Shown here: positions 46,055-55,500 of the stretch, piece after piece
Layout: every line of letters starts with the position of its first letter
How positions within the stretch are numbered: the first letter of the stretch is position 1
NCBI GenBank assembly: GCA_018670825.1
Contig: JABHIW010000066.1
Coordinates: 1-64,000, forward strand
Reading direction: 5' to 3'
DNA from: Candidatus Scalindua sp.
GTDB taxonomy: Bacteria > Planctomycetota > Brocadiia > Brocadiales > Scalinduaceae
DNA: 64,000 bases
Notes under the pieces: model-generated
What the model was told of the DNA's origin: nothing
Database searches by the model: none
The model's input: the letters and a program-made list of their open reading frames with translations, nothing else
Made by a program: the position numbers and the translations under genes

Positions 46055-46132
46055 CCAACCTCTCTTTCGAGAGGAATCCAGAACCGGAATCCCGCCAGGG
46101 CGGACGAGGACGCCTCTTAAAAGAGAGGTTGG
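46055..46132. repeat. Complex inverted repeat upstream of mntP
   Basis: Outer arms CCAACCTCTCTT (46055-46066) and AAGAGAGGTTGG (46121-46132) enclose a GC-rich core (CCCGCCAGGGCGG) and smaller pairs. It lies 35 bp upstream of mntP on the minus strand. Manganese exporter genes often carry the yybP-ykoY riboswitch, but I could not match its conserved core. A REP-like repeat is at least as likely. Confidence 0.6.
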
Positions 46133-46333
46133 CTGGCAGACAGGGATACATCCTGATCGGCCAGAAAGCCAATAGTCATAATCTGTCATTCCCTGTTTTA
46201 ACCATATTTCCCCTTGATTTAAATTTCATATAGCTTTACAATTTTGTCTTGTTATTTTCTTTCAATATATTATAGCTGTCCCGGTTCTTAATAATAATTT
46301 ATTTTATCAGTTATTTAAAGGATGGAGGTTTTA

Positions 46334-46942
46334 ATGGATTATCAGTTTCTCATAGACACATACGAAACAGAGAGGATTAAGGTTTTAAGTACCTGGAGTA
46401 CGTTTAAGGATGAAGACCTTACTGCCCGTCCCCATCCCAATGACAAGCGCGGACGAAACGCACTTGAACAGATGATTCACCAATGCATGGGTGAGAATAA
46501 ATGGTTTACCGGTATGCTGGGTATTGATGTTGGCGCGCCACCGTTGCCAGAGGAAGAGACACGTATTGAATTTATCAAACGTTATGCAGAGGATTCTCAA
46601 AAACGAACTGAAGCCTTAAAAGGAAAAGATAATGATTGGTGGGCGGAAGAAGTCAAATTCTTTGAATTTAATAAGTCACGAGCATGGATTGTAACCAGAA
46701 GAATCGCCCATACCGCGCACCACAGAGGACAGCAGACAATGTTGCTTAGAATGCTGGGGCGGGATATTTATAGCACTTATGGCCCTACTGCTGATACAGG
46801 TGGATTACAACCGAATAATGCACTGACAATATATCCCTATTCTGACATAGATACAATGATTAAGGAAGAGGTAGCTAGTGGAAATTCCAAGGCGCCATTA
46901 CCCGGACCGGGAGAAAAACCCTGCACAGAACGGCCGGAATAA
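46334..46942 (+). CDS. DinB-superfamily protein
   Basis: A 202-aa four-helix-bundle protein of the DinB/YfiT-like superfamily, typically metal-binding through three His. Candidate ligands are in MIHQCMGEN and in RRIAHTAHHRGQQ. Such proteins include thiol transferases and many of unknown function. The ATG at 46322 contains the ribosome-binding site itself (GGAGGTTTTA); the ATG at 46334 (MDYQFLID), with GGAGGT five bases upstream, is clearly the start. Confidence 0.83.
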   Translation: MDYQFLIDTYETERIKVLSTWSTFKDEDLTARPHPNDKRGRNALEQMIHQCMGENKWFTGMLGIDVGAPPLPEEETRIEFIKRYAEDSQKRTEALKGKDNDWWAEEVKFFEFNKSRAWIVTRRIAHTAHHRGQQTMLLRMLGRDIYSTYGPTADTGGLQPNNALTIYPYSDIDTMIKEEVASGNSKAPLPGPGEKPCTERPE

Positions 46943-46994
46943 TTTAATTTAATCTCTTGTGTTGTGTTGGTTTTTGCCAGTTGTTTTAATTTTC

Positions 46995-47468
46995 ATGATA
47001 AAAGATAAACTATTATCGACAAAGATAACTAAGTCGATACTGTCGTCATCTGTTGTAAGCATTGTCATCTCAATGTGTTTGCTCGTAAACCTTTTTACAC
47101 CGGGGATAAGCACGGTTGTTAAAGGTAATAACAGTAGTACAGTTTCGAGCGAATATCACACATGCGGATGTATAACTGGAGTGCATAGCTTAAATCTCTG
47201 TTGCTGTGGAGATAAAGAAGCAGGCATGCATGAAACGAAATGTTTGCCTGAGAGAGACTCCGGAAACGCATTCACTACTTTCATTCAAAGCCTGGCATGT
47301 GCTGGCGTTCCTGGCCAGTTCATTCCAATATCATACAATGTCAGCCTGCCGGAGGATGGTATTCCCTCACCAGTGCTTTCCTTGCTTTATCATATGGAAA
47401 GACGGCAAACCGTCTTTCCAGCTTCCATAAAAATTTCTCTTCCATATAAACCTCCAAGAATTATCTGA
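46995..47468 (+). CDS. Cys-rich exported or membrane-anchored protein
   Basis: About 157 aa with one hydrophobic segment (residues 17-38) and a cluster of cysteines after it: HTCGCITG, then NLCCCGDKE, HETKCLPE and LACAGVPG. The C-terminus is rich in Pro and Leu. The pattern fits a metal-binding or disulfide-bonded extracytoplasmic protein; no named family is recognised. The reading frame is open to a GTG at 46959, but the ATG at 46995 gives a more normal signal. Neither has a clear ribosome-binding site. Downstream on the same strand are a barrel protein and a YHS lipoprotein. Confidence 0.55.
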   Translation: MIKDKLLSTKITKSILSSSVVSIVISMCLLVNLFTPGISTVVKGNNSSTVSSEYHTCGCITGVHSLNLCCCGDKEAGMHETKCLPERDSGNAFTTFIQSLACAGVPGQFIPISYNVSLPEDGIPSPVLSLLYHMERRQTVFPASIKISLPYKPPRII

Positions 47469-47818
47469 CTTCACAATAACACATTTTTTATTTTAAAATT
47501 ATTGCAATCGCAACTATTCGGGAATTGTACGTAAAGACCGGGAACAGCAACAGTATGTTTACGATGCCACTCTCGTAATATAGACGCAATTTACATGATA
47601 ATTTTATGTATGAATACCGCGTCGAATTCTTTACTTGAGAGTATCTGGCAATCTATCCCTGTCCTAACTTTCATTCCTTCAGGCTTAATGCACGTAAGTC
47701 ACATAAAGAAGGTAATGACGCACATTCAAGAAAGGTGATATGTTCCATAATTCTCACCAGACAACGAAGAAAATGTTGTGACACACAATTCAAATAAATT
47801 TTATTCTGGAGGTATATT
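47469..47818. other. Intergenic region before the outer-membrane barrel gene
   Basis: About 350 bp without a gene. No clear hairpin, repeat or operator was seen. It ends with TGGAGGT, the ribosome-binding site of the barrel gene. Confidence 0.45.
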
Positions 47819-48805
47819 ATGCGAAAACATTCTTACTCGTGTTGGAAAATAATTTTAGTATGTGCCATTCTTACATTTACATTAATAAAAAACATTGAGG
47901 CCAATCACGGCCCTGGATCGGGTGGAGGACCGGTTTCAACGCTACCCGCGCTTACGTCTCGGGCCGGTAGCTTTAATCTTAGCCTCAATACCAGAATGAC
48001 TGAGCTCGAATCAATTTCCACGAGAAGGCTCAGTGATAAGGGATTAAAATCCGGAGCGTTCGATGCCATTGACCGGACAATTTTACATTCAGCCGGCGCA
48101 ACTTATGGGGTTACGGATGATTTTGAAATTGGAGTGAGTCTCGGCTGGTTTGAATCAATTAATTTTCGAGAATCAGAGTTGGAAATTGAAGACGGCGAGG
48201 CTGAGATTGCACTTCTGAAAGCAAACCCTGATGGGCTTACCGATACATGGCTTACAGGAAAATACCGGTTCTTACGCGGGCCAAAGGGGCACTATGCATT
48301 TCTCCTGGGGGTTAAGTTTCCTACCGGCCGTAAAAGTACTCAGAACAATGAAGGTGAACAACTTGAGGCCGTGGAACAACCCGGAAGTGGGTCCTTTGAT
48401 TATGCGACTGGAGTCGCCTATTCAAGGTGGCTTACGAAGAATTGGATGCTGCATTCGAGTATCAAGTATACTCTTAAAACAAAGGGGTCGAGAGACTATG
48501 AAGTAGGCGACCGTATTGATTGGGGTGTTTCCAATACCTATCAGTTAACACCGAAGAATAAATTCCCAAACTTTGCGGCTATTGGTGAGTTCAACCTGAG
48601 GCAGCTATTTCGGGATAAAGTTGATGGAACTGATGTAAGAGACAGTGGAAGTACTACCGTTTTTGTATCTCCCGGCTTTAATGTGGGAATTACTAAAAAT
48701 TTTGGGATAAATACTTCATTTTCTATTCCTATTTATCAAAAAACATTGGGAAGGCAACAGGAAACTAATTATCAAGCGTCTGTTGGTTTTGATTTCCATT
48801 TTTAA
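47819..48805 (+). CDS. Outer-membrane beta-barrel protein (transporter/MetA-pathway type)
   Basis: A 328-aa protein with a signal peptide (residues 8-28) and a beta-barrel body that ends VGFDFHF, with the terminal Phe typical of outer-membrane proteins. Alternating strands such as SAGATYGVTDDFEIGVSLGW and GVKFPTGRK are found in the PF13557-type transporter family (phenol/MetA degradation, often seen near metal-efflux genes). GGAGGT precedes the ATG. It is 18 bp upstream of a YHS lipoprotein gene, so the two are probably co-transcribed. Confidence 0.8.
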   Translation: MRKHSYSCWKIILVCAILTFTLIKNIEANHGPGSGGGPVSTLPALTSRAGSFNLSLNTRMTELESISTRRLSDKGLKSGAFDAIDRTILHSAGATYGVTDDFEIGVSLGWFESINFRESELEIEDGEAEIALLKANPDGLTDTWLTGKYRFLRGPKGHYAFLLGVKFPTGRKSTQNNEGEQLEAVEQPGSGSFDYATGVAYSRWLTKNWMLHSSIKYTLKTKGSRDYEVGDRIDWGVSNTYQLTPKNKFPNFAAIGEFNLRQLFRDKVDGTDVRDSGSTTVFVSPGFNVGITKNFGINTSFSIPIYQKTLGRQQETNYQASVGFDFHF

Positions 48806-48823
48806 GCGAAAGGAGCACTCAAC

Positions 48824-49090
48824 ATGAAAATTAATTTTATCATATTCTTTTTATTGTTATTTTCAATGATTGGATGTGAAAGCACAAAGCCTCAAACCCT
48901 AACTCAAAGTGGGCAACACATTGCAAAAGACCCGGTCTGTGAGTATTTTGCAGATATGGGTTGTATCGATGTTGCAGTAACGGAAAATACGCCCCAATCA
49001 ACGTATGAAGGAAAAACATACTATTTTTGTAGCCAGAGATGCAAAACAGATTTTGACAAAAAACCTTCAAAATATCTTACAATGCGTTGA
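48824..49090 (+). CDS. YHS-domain lipoprotein
   Basis: An 88-aa lipoprotein with C18 in FSMIGCES. The YHS domain occupies residues 33-86: KDPVCEYFADMGC, then YEGKTYYFCSQRCKTDF, with Cys that could bind metal. YHS domains occur in copper- and heavy-metal-handling proteins. AAAGGAG precedes the ATG. Together with the barrel protein and the Cys-rich protein it suggests metal uptake or resistance; this is inference. Confidence 0.85.
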   Translation: MKINFIIFFLLLFSMIGCESTKPQTLTQSGQHIAKDPVCEYFADMGCIDVAVTENTPQSTYEGKTYYFCSQRCKTDFDKKPSKYLTMR

Positions 49091-49135
49091 TTCACTGAGG
49101 GTAACAGAGTTTTAGTATATTAATATGCCTGTCAT

Positions 49136-49160
49136 TGCGTAGAGATCAATTCTCTACGCA
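49136..49160. terminator. Perfect hairpin after the YHS gene, possible terminator
   Basis: TGCGTAGAGA and TCTCTACGCA form a perfect 10-bp stem with the loop TCAAT, 46 bp after the YHS lipoprotein stop. No T-run follows, so it may be a transcript-end or stabilising hairpin, not a classic terminator. Confidence 0.5.
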
Positions 49161-49375
49161 AGCAGGTAGTCTTATGACGTTATATATATCAGGCCATAAG
49201 GGGCACATCTTAATTATTAAGTTAAACCACTTCTCGCTTTTCTCCCTACAATTGAATCACTTACTAAAAACAGGATCCTGTTGTAGATTATTCCTTGACT
49301 TTTTTCAGTTTAACAGTCATTCTGAGAGTTTCTTTTTATTGACAAGGTTGATGAGGAAGAAAAGAACGTCATAAG

Positions 49376-49576
49376 GTGAATTTTTGGCAAAAAGTAGTAA
49401 GCAGTAAAACTCACAAACAAGAATGTGCTACATGCAAAAAAGGAAGATCCGGAGAAACAATCTGGTGTGATTCCTGTAAAGTCGTCTATACAAATAGATC
49501 TAAGATTGATTGCAAAGATTATTTTGACAAAGGAACTATTTGTGAGATATATAAAAAAAGAGCAAATGATAAGTGA
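49376..49576 (+). CDS. Small Cys-rich zinc-ribbon-like protein
   Basis: A 66-aa protein with two Cys pairs, ECATCKKG and IWCDSCKV, plus later single Cys (KIDCKDYF, GTICEIY). It looks like a small zinc ribbon. The start is a GTG at 49376 with only weak ribosome-binding potential (ATAAG). Its last 60 bp are repeated at 58103-58162 behind the HD-GYP gene, showing that a second copy once lay there. Confidence 0.55.
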   Translation: MNFWQKVVSSKTHKQECATCKKGRSGETIWCDSCKVVYTNRSKIDCKDYFDKGTICEIYKKRANDK

Positions 49577-49721
49577 AGCTGGTGATGCGCTCAGTCCCAC
49601 TGAGTGCATCATTCAGTACTAAATCAGCCTAAGCAAGTGGCAAAGGCGTAACGAAAATCATGCCAGCTGGAATCATTGATTCCTACTTTACTCGTTACAA
49701 AGTTAACAATTGGAAAATAAC

Positions 49722-51692
49722 ATGAGACAACACACTTCTGAACTTAATGAAAGCAAGGAACAAGTTCAACTTTTGCTTGATTCCACTGGCGAGGCGATAT
49801 ATGGGATCGATAGTGATGGAAATTGTACTTTTTCTAATGCTGCATGTCTTCGGATTCTTGGATATAAAGAAGCAAGACAGCTTATAGGGAGAAACATGCA
49901 CGATTTGATACACCACACCAAAAATGACGGCACTCCTTACCCTATTGAGGAATGTTGTATTTACCAGGCTTTCAGAGAAGGTAAAGGCACTCATGTAGAC
50001 AACGAAGTTTTATGGAGAGCAGATGGAACCCGTTTTCCGGCGGAATATATGTCATATCCTATTCGTAAGGATAACAAGATAATTGGTGCCGTTGTAACTT
50101 TTTCTGACATTACTGAACGCAAGAGAAAAGATGAAGAGCTTCTCATGCTTAAAGAAACTCTGGAACAACGTGTGATCGAACGTACGGAGTCATTGCGGGA
50201 AAGCGAGGAAAGATTTCGCAGTTTGGTCGAAAACACTAATGACTGGATTTGGGAAGTCAACGAGCACACTCAGTATATCTACGCCAGCCCTCAAGTATGT
50301 GGACTCCTTGGCTATGAACCTGATGAGATAATCGGAATGACTCCCTTTGATCTAATGACACCGGAGAACCATCAGAGCGTTAGAAAACTATTCACTGAGA
50401 TTGCCGGACGGCAGGAGCCGTTCTCCCGGTTGGAGAACTCTAATCTGCACAAGGATGGTCATACCGTAATACTGGAAACCAGTGGCGTTCCCATCTTAGG
50501 ACCTGATGGCTCATTCAAGGGATATCGCGGAATTGATCGTGACATCACTGATCGCAAGAAAGCAGAACAAGCACTCATCCAGTCAGAAAAACTAAAATCT
50601 ATCGGCACAATCACTGCCGGAATATCCCACGAGTTTAATAACCTTCTTGCAATTATTTCCGGTAATGTACAGTTGCTGGAGGAAACCTATAAAGGTCATG
50701 AAGAATTAATGTCTGCACTGCACACAATTAAAAAGGCTTCCGATGATGGAGCTGAAATATCCAGTAAGATGCTTGAATTTACTAAGACAAGTCAAGACAC
50801 AAAGAAATTTGTATCTTCTGATATCAGGAAGTTGATAATGCAGTCTCTTGATTTTACAAAACCCAGATGGTCGAATGAAGCACAGATCAGAAACATAAAC
50901 TACCAGATAGACAAGGAAGGTCTGAAGAGTACTTCATCTATAATGTGTAATCCAACAGAAATAAGAGAGGTATTTATAAACATAATAAACAATGCCCTTG
51001 ATGCAATGCCTGAAGGCGGTAGACTATCGTTCAGTACATGGAATAGAGAAAATACGGTATTTGCTGGTATCTCCGACACAGGAGAAGGTATGCCTGAGGA
51101 TGTAAAAAAAAGAGTATTTGACCCATTCTTTACTACCAAGACTCCACTGGGAACCGGATTGGGCATGAGTATGACTTACGGTATAATGACCAGGCATGGT
51201 GGTAAAATAGAGGTGGAAAGTGAGCTGGGGAAGGGCAGTACCTTTACTCTGCAATTCCCCGCTACTAATAACAGAGCCAGTCTAATAGCGACCCCTGGGC
51301 TGGAACAAGAAACAGATGAAAAAAACCTACTCATCCTGGTGGTAGATGATGAAGTGGATATATGCGCTATTCTGGACAAATATCTTTCAAGAGCTGGCCA
51401 CAAGGTCAAGACCGTTAATAATGGCGCGGATGCTATAGATAAAATAAAGGCTGAAGATTTTGACCTTATATTATGTGACCTGGCCATGCCTGATGTCTTT
51501 GGGTATGATGTAATTAAGTCTGCAAGAGGGTTAGGAAAAAAACCTAAGATAGGTATAATTACCGGTTGGGGAGAAAAGCTGAAGATAACAAACGAGGAAG
51601 ACATGAAGGTAGAATTTATTGTAAAGAAGCCATTCGATTTATCAGAGTTAACAAATAAAATAAATGTTGCGTTTGATATTGATAGTAGATGA
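49722..51692 (+). CDS. Hybrid histidine kinase: PAS-PAS-HisKA-HATPase-REC
   Basis: A soluble 656-aa sensor kinase. Two PAS domains (about 12-130 and 160-280) are joined by a coiled coil. The phospho-acceptor His lies in GISHEFNN (near residue 303), and the ATPase has NALDAMPEGG, DTGEGMPEDV and GTGLGMS. The C-terminal receiver keeps VVDDE and the phosphorylatable Asp in ILCDLAMPD (near 586). It is related to the kinase at 52578, sharing the SEKLKS-(I/V)-G and W-x-N-x-AQ-x-x-x-INYQID stretches. The frame is open to a TTG at 49710, but the ATG at 49722 is better placed. Confidence 0.9.
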   Translation: MRQHTSELNESKEQVQLLLDSTGEAIYGIDSDGNCTFSNAACLRILGYKEARQLIGRNMHDLIHHTKNDGTPYPIEECCIYQAFREGKGTHVDNEVLWRADGTRFPAEYMSYPIRKDNKIIGAVVTFSDITERKRKDEELLMLKETLEQRVIERTESLRESEERFRSLVENTNDWIWEVNEHTQYIYASPQVCGLLGYEPDEIIGMTPFDLMTPENHQSVRKLFTEIAGRQEPFSRLENSNLHKDGHTVILETSGVPILGPDGSFKGYRGIDRDITDRKKAEQALIQSEKLKSIGTITAGISHEFNNLLAIISGNVQLLEETYKGHEELMSALHTIKKASDDGAEISSKMLEFTKTSQDTKKFVSSDIRKLIMQSLDFTKPRWSNEAQIRNINYQIDKEGLKSTSSIMCNPTEIREVFINIINNALDAMPEGGRLSFSTWNRENTVFAGISDTGEGMPEDVKKRVFDPFFTTKTPLGTGLGMSMTYGIMTRHGGKIEVESELGKGSTFTLQFPATNNRASLIATPGLEQETDEKNLLILVVDDEVDICAILDKYLSRAGHKVKTVNNGADAIDKIKAEDFDLILCDLAMPDVFGYDVIKSARGLGKKPKIGIITGWGEKLKITNEEDMKVEFIVKKPFDLSELTNKINVAFDIDSR

Positions 51693-52577
51693 TAATAAAC
51701 CGTACTCCATTGACATAAATTCATGGTACAATTGTCAGGAATTGACAAATTTGTCTTTCTTTTTTTAATAGTCTATGACCTTGAATTGTAGCATTCCGGG
51801 ACAGTTCCAACCTCTCCATTAGCTTTTCTAACTGCGCGCCGTTGTGCTTTCCTGCTCATTAAATATTTCGATCTGACGTTGAGCTTCTTAAAACAAATTA
51901 TATACTCACTGATAAGGCTGAGCACTGTTCTCCCAATTCCAGATACTTCCTTCCAAACCCCGATTATGTGTACAATTTTGATTGCATGTGTTTCCACCCA
52001 CCCCTTTCTTTACGTATATGTTTACCAATTGCCTTTGGATGAATAGTGGTAAGTTTGAAATATCGTTACCACTATCTTTTCCTCCTGTAATACCAATATG
52101 ATAATGTACTTTTTTGAAACACTTAGCAGTATTCACCGGATGCAAAAAAGTCTATTAAGGTATTTAGAAGGGCATATTCAGGTATTCCCTTATTGCTTTA
52201 CTACTCAATGTTTATTATGATACACAGGTATTTAGTGTCCAAAAAAGATACGGACTCACACAGAAGAGAATTGTAGAAAGAATTCTCATCGCAGATACAA
52301 GGGTTAATATAATATCATGTATGGCAAAACCCTTCTTCTGTCATTGCTTCATCCGAAATTGTGGATACGTAACATCCGACAAACTTATTTTGTTCATAAC
52401 TGATCACACTCAAAAAGAACTAAACACCTATCAACCTTTCGTATCAATCTTGTTTATACTGTTTTAACTATCACCATCACGGTAGACTTTACTCAAAACA
52501 ATACATCCTCACCGTCTCATCACCTATAGGTGTTATACTGATAAGTTCTGCATTCTGTATGGTTAAAGATAGATATT
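51693..52577. other. Long intergenic region between the two hybrid kinases
   Basis: About 885 bp without a supportable gene. Directly after the first kinase, a short inverted pair (TTGTCA/TGACAA near 51732-51748) followed by a T-rich run to 51768 could end transcription. Two minus-strand ORFs (51773-51997, 51906-52145) overlap each other and have no recognised domain. A plus-strand open stretch from about 52137 to 52260 is similarly unsupported. The region may hold decayed genes, but no family could be named. Confidence 0.4.
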
Positions 52578-55500
52578 ATGAAGATAACAAAATTTAAAAC
52601 GCTAAGATTTCAAATCAGACTTGTATCAGCATTGTTATTATTTATATTGATTGTATTGTTAGGTATATCAATAAAAAGAGCATTTGATGCAAATAAGCAA
52701 ACAGAAGAATATCTAATAATAAACAAAATTTCCGGACTCCTGAATGTTGCAACAGGGTGGCAAGCCCTTGAGCGTGGTTACGGCGCTACGATAATTGGAG
52801 GCGGTAAGGGTGATTCTTCTCCATTCTTCCCAAAATTCATTGAAATGACGAAGACAGGAGATTCTGGAGTTTTCCAAATCGAAAAAGAAGCAGAGAAACT
52901 ATTAGGTGTTAGAAGCAACAAGACTTTTGAAAAAAAAATAATTAAATGGAGAAAGAGTTATAAGTCTCTCGTATCTGCCCGCCAAAAAATCGCAAGTAAT
53001 GACATTTCCAATGATGAATGGCTGAATATTGCAACCTTTAATATTAGAAGTGAATTTAATCTTCGCAACACTGCCTTTACACCGCTGAAAGCGAACGAAA
53101 AAATAATCTATTTGAATTATGTCCTGCGTCCCAATATAGCAATATTATGTGAATATGCAGGACTTGAACGCGCCCTTGTCAGTAATACCATTGAATCTGG
53201 AACACCTTTATCTCATGAAACCATTAATAGAATCAAGCGCTATCGTTCCATAGTAGACCAGTCTCTTGACCAGATACTGGCCCTAAAGGAATCACCATCT
53301 ACTTCAATCCGTATGAAACAGGCTATAGATATATTTGAGAAAGAATTCCTGCAATCATATCAGTTTTTAAAAGAAGAAGTTTTTTCCTCTAGCGAGAAAC
53401 TGGATGAAGACATAAAGAGAGTAAAAGAGGATATAGTTAATAGAAATGTAATTTTCCATAATTATTTACATGGAGCAAAAAATGATTTGTTAAATATAAG
53501 CAAAAATCAGGAAGTAATAGCATTCGCCAGATCTATGAGTTTGAGCTCAGAGGAGGATACTAGACTACCTGAACAGCTAAGTGCAGTGGAAAATTTATTT
53601 AACAACTTTTCTCAAGTGAAAAGAGTCTATGGTCAGATTCGCTTTCTGGATAATATCGGATATGAACGTGTACGTGTTGATTTTGACGGTAATGTCACCA
53701 ACATAATTCGTGGCGAGAAATTACAGGATAAAAGTGAAAGGTATTATTTCAAAAAGTCCATAAATATGCCGCAAGGAAGCATATATATTTCTCCACTTGA
53801 TCTTAACGTAGAGCATGGACGGATTAAACTCCCCTATACGCCTGTCCTGCGTTACACAACACCGGTTTTTGTAGATGGAAAGCGGGCTGGGATTATTGTC
53901 TTTAACTTGCTTGCAGACACTCCCTCTTTTTTGCATAAAATCACAGGGAATGAAGGTGAAACAGACTATATTTTAGCTAATCAAGATGGATTTTATCTCC
54001 ATCATACAGATAAAGTGAAAGAGTGGGGAATGATGGAATTACTCAACAGATCACATCAGAACATAAGGCAAGACTATCCTGATATTGCAGAACTGATTCT
54101 TTCCGGTAGCGAAGGGAGTGTACGTTTGGATTCCGGACAGGTGATTGTTTATAGGTCGTTTTTCTTTGACCCTGGGACTAGCACTGGTAATTTCTGGATT
54201 ATTGTAAAACGAGTCAAAGGTGTGGATTATCCGGTAAGTGCTTCTGTCTGGTTTGATGAAGCAACTAAGGCAATCAATAAAGGATTAGCTATCTCAAATA
54301 TTGCTGGAGAAGAGGCAAATGCTATCATGATAAAAATGGAGGCTACTGCAAAAAGAAGTATGCTGATTAGTTACATTATTCTTGGTTTTACCATTTTTGT
54401 TTTCATTTATTTTACCAGATGGTCAAGAAATCGGGTTTTAAAACCGATACAGAGATTAACCGATGTTTCACAAAGAATAGCTGAAGGTGACCTTTCACAT
54501 AGAGCTGATGTTAAGCAGGGAGATGAGATTGGCACCATGGCCAATAATTTTAACATAATGGCAGATGAACTTACGAATGACATCACAATGCGCAAACAAG
54601 CGGAAAAACGTCTTAGTGCTCAGTACTACGTAACAAAAGTATTGGCAGAAGCAGCCAATACTAAAGAGGCTTCATCCAAAATCCTGCAAGCCGTATGTAC
54701 GGCTCTTGAGTGGGACCTTGGTGAAATCTGGGAATTTGATCGACAAGACTGTGTATTGCGGTGTTCGGAAATCTGGCATATTCCGTCCATCAAAGTATCT
54801 GAGTTCAAAAAGCTCACAAGACAAACTTCCTTTGCGAAAGGTATTGGTTTGCCCGGACGTGTTTTTGAGAGCGCACAACCTGCCTGGATTGCAGATGTTG
54901 TCCAGGATACAAATTTTCCAAGAGCGTCAGTAGCAGCGGAGAATGGGTTGCATGGTGCTTTTGGTTTTCCTGTTATTAGCGATAACGAAGTACTTGGAGT
55001 AATCAGTTTCTATAGTCGTGAGATTAGAACACCAGATACAGATTTGCTCAATATGTTGTTATCTATCGGTAGCCAGATCGGACTCTTCATCAAACGCAAG
55101 CGGTCTGAGGAAAAGATTGCAAGTTTTGTCAATATACTGGAAGAAACATTGAATGAAATTTACATATTTGATGCTAAAACCCTTCGATTTCTTGAAGTCA
55201 ACAAAGGTGCAAGGCTGAATCTGGGTTATTCTATGGGAGAACTCAGCAACCTCACACCTCTGGATCTCCAGCCAAAATTTACGTTAGAATCATTTCAGAA
55301 AATGATTGAAACTCTCCAGGTTGGTGAAAAGAGAAAAGTAGATTTTTCGACAATTCATCGAAGAAAAAATGGCTCTTTCTACGATGTCGAGGTGCACCTT
55401 CAGCTCTCTTCTTTTCAATCTGTCCCAGCATTTGTAGCTATCATTCTTGATATTACCGAGCGAAAGAAGATGGAGGCAGCGCTCTTACAATCTGAGAAAT

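Noticed and set aside
46021..46200. Manganese riboswitch (yybP-ykoY) upstream of mntP
   Set aside because: The conserved riboswitch core could not be matched by eye; kept only as an open question in the findings.
46033..46233. 66-codon ORF upstream of the DinB-like gene
   Set aside because: It lies within the structured repeat upstream of mntP and has no homologue-like features.
49135..49374. 79-codon ORF between the YHS and Cys-rich genes
   Set aside because: It starts inside a perfect hairpin, has no domain and no good start signal.
51773..52145. Two overlapping minus-strand ORFs between the kinases
   Set aside because: They overlap each other, carry no recognised domain and have no ribosome-binding site.
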